NCBI GenBank assembly: GCA_937895305.1
Contig: CALAXS010000065.1
Location: forward strand, 1-11,306
Origin: an uncultured bacterium
GTDB lineage: Bacteria; Hydrogenedentota; Hydrogenedentia; Hydrogenedentales; JAEUWI01
Length of the DNA: 11,306 bases
Direction of reading: 5' to 3'
Part shown: positions 6,415 to 11,306 of the stretch, in pieces
Layout: each line of letters starts with the position of its first letter
Numbering within the stretch: position 1 is the first letter of the stretch
Made by a program: the position numbers and the translations under genes
The notes under the pieces: model-generated
Databases searched by the model: none
Told to the model about the DNA's origin: nothing
Seen by the model: only the letters and a program-made list of their open reading frames with translations

Positions 6415-7365
6415 ATGCGATCATTGATTTTGAATATAAGCCTGATTTTGCTGGCAAGCTCGGCCTTTGCGGGGTTCACGTTTGAACCTGCGGAGAAGGA
6501 AGGCTTTTTGCTGAAGGAGGGGGATACACCGATCATGGTGTATCAGGACCAATTCACCAAGTTACCGAAGCGGGTTGATGAGCTATTTAAGCGTATGGGC
6601 TATTTTCATCCGGTCTATGGTCTTGATGGTGAAATCATGACTCAGGATTTCCCGTTGGACCACCGTCATCACCGGGGTATTTTCTGGAGCTGGCCCCAGT
6701 CCCTGGCGGGGGATCGCAAGATTAATATCTGGGAGATGGACGATGCACGCCAGCATCTGGTAGCAGCACCCAAGTTTGAAGAAGTGGAGGGCAAGGCCCA
6801 CCTGAGCCTGGAGCAGGCGTGGCGTTGGGACGACACACCGGACAAGGACATCGTAGGCGAACACATCGAAGTGGTGGTCCATCCTGCTACGGATCTGGGT
6901 CGCGCCATGGATTTCAGCATTACGTTGACCAATCTCTATGATCAGGACCTGAAGCTCATGGGGCAAACCACCGACAACAAGGGCTATGGCGGTTTTAGTA
7001 TCCGGCCCGACGCACAGCGGAAGCCTTTTATCTTTACTGCGACAGATGGTGTGGTACCCGAAGACGCTCTGGAATATAATACGCCCTGGGCGGATATCAG
7101 CTATCCCACGGAACGAAAGGGCGAAAAGCTTTCTGGTGCAGCCATCTTCCAGCATGGTGACTTGCCCGGCTTCCCGCATAAGGGTTGGCTCTTCCGCAAT
7201 TATGCATTTCTGGGTCAATCCTGGCCCCACACCAACCCAACGACACTCAAACCGGGCGAATCGGTGACCTTGAAGTACCGGATCTACCTCCATCGGGGCG
7301 ATGCGAAAGCCGGGAAAGTGGCGGAGGCCTATGCTGATTTTGTCAAGGAAACGGCTGGCCGTTAA
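6415..7365 (+). CDS. Secreted DUF6807 (PmoA-like) family protein
   Basis: A 316-residue exported protein of the DUF6807 family (PF14100, once labelled PmoA-like). The signal peptide is MRSLILNISLILLASSAFA, cut at about 19/20. Family hallmarks are the histidine cluster LDHRHHRG (81-88), DNKGYGGFSIR (187-197), and RNYAFLGQSWPH (261-272) near the C-terminus. Such proteins are mostly beta and are common in sugar-degradation clusters of Planctomycetota and Bacteroidota. Their biochemical function is not established; the conserved His and Asp residues look like an active or metal site. AAGGGG (6403-6408), six nt before the ATG, supports this start. It lies 38 bp after the sulfatase on the same strand, so the two probably form an operon. 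No terminator is visible after its stop. Confidence 0.9.
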   Translation: MRSLILNISLILLASSAFAGFTFEPAEKEGFLLKEGDTPIMVYQDQFTKLPKRVDELFKRMGYFHPVYGLDGEIMTQDFPLDHRHHRGIFWSWPQSLAGDRKINIWEMDDARQHLVAAPKFEEVEGKAHLSLEQAWRWDDTPDKDIVGEHIEVVVHPATDLGRAMDFSITLTNLYDQDLKLMGQTTDNKGYGGFSIRPDAQRKPFIFTATDGVVPEDALEYNTPWADISYPTERKGEKLSGAAIFQHGDLPGFPHKGWLFRNYAFLGQSWPHTNPTTLKPGESVTLKYRIYLHRGDAKAGKVAEAYADFVKETAGR

Positions 7366-7429
7366 CCAAACGAGGGCCACTTGCGTTATACCTACAGCGA
7401 TGTTGTGGCGTAATTGCGTAAAAAAGTGA

Positions 7430-8377
7430 TCGCTTGCGGAATTGCTACAGACCCCTGTCTATGTCGTGGAGATCTATACACGGCTCAGTGCCATGGGGGA
7501 TGCAGGCGAAGCCGCTGCACAGGGACTCCCGTTACTCTTCATTGGCGTTGTCGGTCTGCTCAGTTTCGCGCGCCCGGTGGCTACGCAACTGGATCATCTC
7601 ACGCAGGCGCACAAGCCCCGAAGAGTACATCTGCTGGGTAAAATACCACGTCGTCTTTTTCTGGGTGTCTTGTATATTGGCATTGGCCTGGTGGTTGTTC
7701 TGCCCCTGGCCTTGTTGGTTTATCGCAGTCATTCTATCACCACACTCTGGGAAGCCTGGGTCACCGCGAAAGAAGAATGGGTTTTATCCTTTGTCTTTTC
7801 CGTGCTGACTGCACTACTCGCAACGGGGCTGGGCTATGGCATTGCCTTGTATTACAAGGGGCGTATGCATTGGCTCCATGGTGCCGGTGCCTTGGCCTTG
7901 CTCTGTACAGGCCCGGTATTCGCGCTGGGTGTCATTGCGCTCTGGAATCGTGCTGGCTTGGGCGGCTGGTTCTATGACCGTCCGGTCATTCTCGTGATTG
8001 CCTGTACAGGTCGATATTGGATCTGCGCAGCCTTACCCGCTCTTCTGGCGATTCGCAACACCCCGCAATCCTGCGTTGAGGCGGCAAAGAATCTGGGGGC
8101 CACGTCTTTCTATCGCTGGCGTACCATCGAACTGCCCCATCACCTCCCCTGGCTACTGGGCGGGTGGTGCATCGTTTTTCTGTTGAGCTTCGGCGATCTG
8201 GATACCGTGCTGCTCATAGCCCCTCCGGGCTATACTCCCCTGTCGGTACGGCTTTTTTCATTGATGCATTATGGACCCAGTGCGCTGGTGGCTGCATTAA
8301 GCCTGTTGTGCTGTATCTTAATCCTGGGGAGTTTGGGGGGCGCACTGCTAGTGCGTCGATTCCTGGTCGCCCGCTGA
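7430..8377 (+). pseudogene. C-terminal half of an Fe(III)-type ABC transporter permease, 5' truncated
   Basis: About 315 residues resembling the second half of two-domain iron(III) or thiamine-type ABC permeases, which normally have ~500-550 residues with two six-helix domains. The visible sequence starts inside the end of the first domain (SLAELLQTPVYVVEIYTRLS) and its last helix. A complete second domain follows, with about six hydrophobic segments and the EAA coupling loop EAAKNLGATSFYRW, leading into IELP. A TGA stop lies in frame at 7427-7429, immediately before the homologous part. I see no Shine-Dalgarno site for the TTG at 7442 or for the ATG at 7493, and no continuation in the other frames of 7366-7429. 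No binding-protein or ATPase gene accompanies it. I therefore call it a decayed remnant, though a shortened functional permease or an assembly join cannot be excluded. Its 3' end overlaps the opposing gene by 30 bp. Confidence 0.7.
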
Positions 8378-8923
8378 GCCCTTGGCCAGGGCATCATAAC
8401 GCTCGAATTGACTCCACACCCGCGAAGGTTGATCATGGAGTACGCGCACCCGATGGACCCACTCGACCCCTGCTACTTCCAGGTGGACCTTGGCCCCATC
8501 GATTCCCACTGGCATATCCTCAAAGCGAAAAATAGCGCGGCGTTTTTTGCCCGAATCGAAAAGCTTTTCATTACTTTGTTTACCCGGGGTGTGCCATTCG
8601 AGCTCGCCATCCACTACTACCCCCAGACGGGGTGTAATTGTGCTGGTTCCGTCGTCGATATATTCAAATTCGAGGACCACGTTTTTGTGTTCGTAGATAT
8701 AAGCCCAATCTTCCACCAGTCGCTGTGCCTCTGCCTTGCCCCTTTTCTTAAATTTCGCATATCGATAGCCTTTTTTCTTCTTTAGCTTTATACCGTCACC
8801 AACTTCGGAAGCCTTCTCACCATCAAAGAGCATATAGCCGCCAAAGGGGAAGGGTTCAGCGAGACTTGGCAAGCAAAGTAATGTGCAAAGAATAGCGGGT
8901 AACAAGAAAGATATGCGCGACAT
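8348..8923 (-). CDS. Small secreted beta-rich protein of unknown function
   Basis: A 191-residue exported protein that I do not recognise. The ATG at 8935, four codons earlier, is also possible. I prefer 8923 because GGA lies seven nt upstream and it starts MSRISFLLP, a normal signal-peptide n-region; neither site has a strong Shine-Dalgarno. Cleavage is expected after LCLPSLA. The mature protein begins PFPFGGYMLFDGE and has a strongly basic stretch, KLKKKKGYRYAKFKKRGK, then alternating hydrophobic strands (NVVLEFEYID, PRLGVVVDGELEW, KVHLEVAGVEWVHRVRVL), which suggests a beta sandwich. It is the second gene of an operon behind the TIM-barrel-like protein (46-bp gap), so it may bind the same substrate or that enzyme. 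Its last ten codons overlap the end of the permease remnant on the other strand. Confidence 0.72.
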   Translation of the reverse strand: MSRISFLLPAILCTLLCLPSLAEPFPFGGYMLFDGEKASEVGDGIKLKKKKGYRYAKFKKRGKAEAQRLVEDWAYIYEHKNVVLEFEYIDDGTSTITPRLGVVVDGELEWHTPGKQSNEKLFDSGKKRRAIFRFEDMPVGIDGAKVHLEVAGVEWVHRVRVLHDQPSRVWSQFERYDALAKGSAGDQESTH

Positions 8924-8969
8924 AATAGTATCCATTTCATTTAATAAAGATCATGGCCCGGAAAGTATA

Positions 8970-10838
8970 TCAGGTTCGACCCGAAATCAAATCCGAAGCG
9001 ACTTCCATAGGAACCCTCTCCAACTGCAGCACTTTATCGCCGAATTGGATAATCGCCCGGTCCCGCGCAGGTACGCTAAAGCGCAGCACATCGATTTCAT
9101 TATAGGGGGCACGTTCCGTACGGATCTCGACCTCATGATCGTTGTTGTTCTGGAACACCAGAAGATCACCTACGTTTTGTACCGACACCCGGGCAGGGGC
9201 GTTGATATGCACAAGCCCTCTACGTGTGAATTCGTTGCGTATGGTGTCCACCCAGGTCTGGGGCAGGTCGAGCATACCCAATGGTGCTGGCGCGAGAAGG
9301 ACTTCACCCACCGCATCGAAATCCGCCTGGTTGTAGGTGTGCAGGTTTAGCACCGCGATACGTGCTGCACCGACTTTGCGCGTGGTCAGCACCGGAATAC
9401 GCTCGCCCTGATGGTGGGCATAAAGCAGGACATCGGCGTTACGCACATTGAGTTTCGACTCCACATAGAGTGACCTTTTAAGAATCGTGAGTGCCTCGCC
9501 TTCATAAATCTTTTTCGTCTTGAACGCATCATGGGTTAATGGTTCCGCCATCCCTGCCAATTTATGAATTCCTGCGGCTTCCGGCAGTTCAGCGAGGAGA
9601 CCTGCGGTCATGACCAGCGTCTTCCCCTCCGCCACGGCCTCCATAATACGCGTTACAATCTCCGGGTCACTCGCGGCCTGCGTCGGCAGGAAAATAACCT
9701 TCTGCCCTTCGGGCCATTCATGGGTCGGTACTAGCGGCAAAGCAAACATCCCCATGGCATCAATCAAATACATATCCCCACCCGGCTCACTATGTATCGG
9801 TTTGTAGGCAGGGTACTGCCAAAGTTTGGGATTTTGGGACAATCTGGCTGCTCGCACCAAATCTTCGTAGTCATTGCGCAGGAGCTGATTCCCATCGTGT
9901 CCCACGACCAGATTGTTAAAGTTAAACAAGACGATTTCCGGAGTGCCCGCCAGGACACTGTGCCAGGCTTGTTCTATGAAGTCATTGGCATCGCAATCGC
10001 CATAATCGAACCAGGCACCGCCCCGCTTGTCGCCCGCGATACCACCCAGCCATTTGTAGTTGTTGTAGCCCAGTGTGGGCTGGATAAAACCGAAGCGTTG
10101 GGTCTTCGCGCCACGGGTCTCCGTACCGATGTATACCCCGTCGTATAGCTGGGTCTCGCGCTCCGGGTCATACCCAAACCGATGAAAGAGGTCGTACCAC
10201 TGCGGGTATTTAATAATCATGCGAATGTCGGGATTTTCTTCTTTCGCCGGGCCGATGAATATCTTCTGCGACAACGCCGTTAACAAATCGCGACGATACT
10301 CGCCCCAGCTACGCTCCCCCTTGGCTGCTTCCGACTCAGCGCTCTTATCGTCTGTACACAGAAAATCATCCACGATAAACTCATCGAAGAGCGGCGCAGC
10401 CATGCGCACCACCGCTTCCAGGTCCGCCTGTGTCTTCGGATTCTGCCAGTTAAACCAGCCATAGGCCCCATCCTGCCGCACCCCCACATCACCCCCCGGT
10501 ACCGTAGCAATACCCGCCGACACCTGAAATTTATTGTCCCCCAGAAACTTCTTCACCTTCATCAATTCATCTGGTGTCAGGGTCGTCCCACCGCGATACA
10601 CCTCCAGGTACACCTTCGTCACCCCCATACCCTGCAAGGTTCGCAACGCCTCCACACGCGTCACCTCATTTGACGCCAAACCGCGCACACTACCCGCCGT
10701 CATATAACTGCTCATACGCAGCGTATCCTGATGCTTCACCCCCAGTGCACCCATCTCCTCTGGCGTCACCTCTGCCTGAGCACTGACCGCCAACAAAATC
10801 GCTACAACCAAAATGCTAAACGTTCGTATGTATTTCAT
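8970..10838 (-). CDS. Secreted TIM-barrel-like putative glycoside hydrolase, family unassigned
   Basis: A 622-residue exported protein with signal peptide MKYIRTFSILVVAILLAVSA plus QA (cleavage about 22/23) and GAGG four nt before the ATG. Residues ~43-335 alternate strands and helices as in a (beta/alpha)8 barrel: GVTKVYLEVYRGG (72-84), FQVSAGIATVPG (104-115), LFDEFIVDDFLCTD (150-163), IRMIIKYPQWYD (205-216), YDGVYIGTETRG (232-243), GTPEIVLFNFNN (298-309). Acidic residues at strand ends (E79, D157, D158, E240) could be catalytic. Residues ~365-430 look like a Rossmann-type domain (KVIFLPTQAASDPEIV, AEGKTLVMTAG), as in GH42-like enzymes that carry a glutamine-amidotransferase-like domain. A beta-rich tail follows (DLLVFQNNNDHEVEIRTE). 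Glycoside hydrolase activity is inference from this layout; I cannot name the family. It leads an operon with the small beta protein. Confidence 0.8.
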   Translation of the reverse strand: MKYIRTFSILVVAILLAVSAQAEVTPEEMGALGVKHQDTLRMSSYMTAGSVRGLASNEVTRVEALRTLQGMGVTKVYLEVYRGGTTLTPDELMKVKKFLGDNKFQVSAGIATVPGGDVGVRQDGAYGWFNWQNPKTQADLEAVVRMAAPLFDEFIVDDFLCTDDKSAESEAAKGERSWGEYRRDLLTALSQKIFIGPAKEENPDIRMIIKYPQWYDLFHRFGYDPERETQLYDGVYIGTETRGAKTQRFGFIQPTLGYNNYKWLGGIAGDKRGGAWFDYGDCDANDFIEQAWHSVLAGTPEIVLFNFNNLVVGHDGNQLLRNDYEDLVRAARLSQNPKLWQYPAYKPIHSEPGGDMYLIDAMGMFALPLVPTHEWPEGQKVIFLPTQAASDPEIVTRIMEAVAEGKTLVMTAGLLAELPEAAGIHKLAGMAEPLTHDAFKTKKIYEGEALTILKRSLYVESKLNVRNADVLLYAHHQGERIPVLTTRKVGAARIAVLNLHTYNQADFDAVGEVLLAPAPLGMLDLPQTWVDTIRNEFTRRGLVHINAPARVSVQNVGDLLVFQNNNDHEVEIRTERAPYNEIDVLRFSVPARDRAIIQFGDKVLQLERVPMEVASDLISGRT

Positions 10839-10888
10839 AATTCCTCATCCCAAAGTGTGCTGGAAAAACGCCCTACCCCTAGCATCTC

Positions 10889-10894
10889 ATTATA
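10889..10894 (-). promoter_or_regulatory. Candidate -10 element of the TIM-barrel operon
   Basis: A perfect TATAAT on the minus strand, 50 bp before the start codon at 10838. No clear -35 hexamer is found at 16-18 nt, although the upstream DNA (10905-10925) is AT-rich. It is the only promoter-like signal before this operon. Confidence 0.35.
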
Positions 10895-10945
10895 AGCCCC
10901 CAAGTTCCAATTTAATTCCTTATTTCTGTCATCCCCGCCCTTCCC

Positions 10946-11015
10946 TGTCATTCCCGCGAAGGCGGGAATCTCCGCGTGTACCCTCCAAACTCAAGTCGGG
11001 AGTGAAGTCGTAGCA
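10946..11015 (+). repeat. Composite dispersed repeat, partial copy
   Basis: It starts TGTCATTCCCGC with the 8-bp hairpin 10950-10957/10962-10969 (loop GAAG) and ends after AGTGAAGTCGTAGCA, where the similarity to the full copies stops. The twin AGA hairpins are absent. It lies 106 bp before the next copy, and the short flank before each (CCCCGCC, then TGTCATT) is also shared, which suggests a local tandem duplication. Confidence 0.7.
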
Positions 11016-11051
11016 ATCCCAGTCAACCCCTCTCTTCTTCCCCGCCTTTCT

Positions 11052-11193
11052 TGTCATTCCTGCGGAGGCAGGAATCTCCGCGTAAGCATGCTTAACCCTA
11101 GTCGGAATTGAAGTCGTAGCATTTCGGGTCGAGCGCGTCTGTCTTCCGGAGCAGAGCTCCGGGATATGCGTTACCAAGCAGAGCATGGGAACG
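11052..11193 (+). repeat. Composite dispersed repeat, right full copy
   Basis: Same order as 638-778. Hairpin ATTCCTGC (11056-11063) pairs with GCAGGAAT (11068-11075), then the GTAGCATTTCGGGTCGA block. Next comes CCGGAGC-AGA-GCTCCGG (11146-11162), then CCAAGC-AGA-GCATGG (11174-11188, one mismatch). It is in the same orientation as the left copy. Region 10839-11208 otherwise holds no credible gene. Confidence 0.8.
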
Positions 11194-11208
11194 AGTAATG
11201 AATAAACG

Positions 11209-11306
11209 CTATTTCAAATCACCTTGCTTTATATAGTCCACTACTGATACCCAGTACTTTTCCATAGAGGCCTCTATAGGAGTATCCATAATCTCTGTCA
11301 AAGGCT
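11209..11306 (-). CDS. Possible C-terminal end of a further gene, cut by the window edge
   Basis: On the minus strand a frame is open from the window edge to TAG at 11209-11211. It encodes 31 residues (PLTEIMDTPIEAS, then MEKYWVSVVDYIKQGDLK) with an amphipathic, helix-like pattern that looks protein-like. Another minus frame is also open, to TGA at 11219, but it is rich in Gly and Tyr and less convincing. The stretch is too short to identify any family. If real, the gene ends just before the repeat cluster and runs in the same direction as the TIM-barrel operon. Confidence 0.3.
   Translation of the reverse strand, partial: PLTEIMDTPIEASMEKYWVSVVDYIKQGDLK

Noticed and set aside
7351..7362. 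Short hairpin ACGG-CTGG-CCGT at the end of the DUF6807 gene as a terminator
   Set aside because: The stem is four pairs, overlaps the coding end, and is not followed by a T-run.
6583..7380. A 265-codon minus-strand open frame opposite the DUF6807 gene
   Set aside because: Shadow of a recognised gene with no motif or promoter of its own.
10946..11083. Possible CRISPR array from the spaced TGTCATTCC hairpins
   Set aside because: There are only two units 106 bp apart, the intervening DNA is partly homologous rather than unique spacer, and no cas gene is present.
10929..11186. Minus-strand open frame of 85 codons across the right repeat cluster
   Set aside because: Same reason: it contains the repeat-derived AEIPASAGMT peptide and no sign of a protein family.
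11264..11277. Perfect 14-bp palindrome ATAGAGG/CCTCTAT near the right edge
   Set aside because: It has no loop or T-run and no partner site, and it falls inside the possible partial gene; one such palindrome can occur by chance.

Overview
The window reads as chromosomal DNA from a Gram-negative saccharide-degrading bacterium. Almost every intact protein starts with a Sec or Tat export signal. The family mix (DUF1080 3-keto-disaccharide hydrolase, Tat-exported Gfo/Idh/MocA oxidoreductase, HEAT-repeat protein with a C-terminal binding-type domain, type I sulfatase, DUF6807) is typical of Planctomycetota, Verrucomicrobiota, Lentisphaerota or Hydrogenedentota-like genomes. The phylum is inferred from gene content only; there is no rRNA or other marker in the window.

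Layout, left to right. (1) 1-449, + strand: the 3' end of a DUF1080 gene, then a terminator. (2) 450-849: no gene, but a mosaic of palindromic dispersed repeats lying between two near-identical terminator hairpins. (3) 850-4524, - strand: a two-gene operon, Tat-exported Gfo/Idh/MocA oxidoreductase followed by a secreted HEAT-repeat protein. (4) 4525-4621: a 97-bp divergent control region. (5) 4622-7365, + strand: a secreted sulfatase and a secreted DUF6807 protein, 38 bp apart. (6) 7430-8377, + strand: the C-terminal half of a two-domain Fe(III)-type ABC permease with its first half missing, most likely a decayed remnant. (7) 8348-10838, - strand: a second two-gene secreted operon, a ~620-residue TIM-barrel-like protein that I cannot assign to a family, then a small lysine-rich beta protein of unknown function. 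(8) 10839-11208: promoter region and three more repeat-derived blocks. (9) 11209-11306: possibly the C-terminal end of another - strand gene.

How the genes may work together (inference): the sulfatase would remove sulfate esters, the exported oxidoreductase could oxidise a sugar hydroxyl to a keto group, and the DUF1080 protein could cleave the resulting 3-keto-glycoside. DUF6807, the HEAT-repeat protein and the TIM-barrel/beta-protein pair would add further carbohydrate-binding or -cleaving steps. The orphan permease does not fit this theme.

Most worth a second look: the unassigned TIM-barrel/beta-protein operon, the exported oxidoreductase paired with a HEAT scaffold, the half permease, and a ~142-bp composite repeat in direct orientation on both sides of the whole gene block, whose core can form two mutually exclusive hairpins with compensatory changes between copies.
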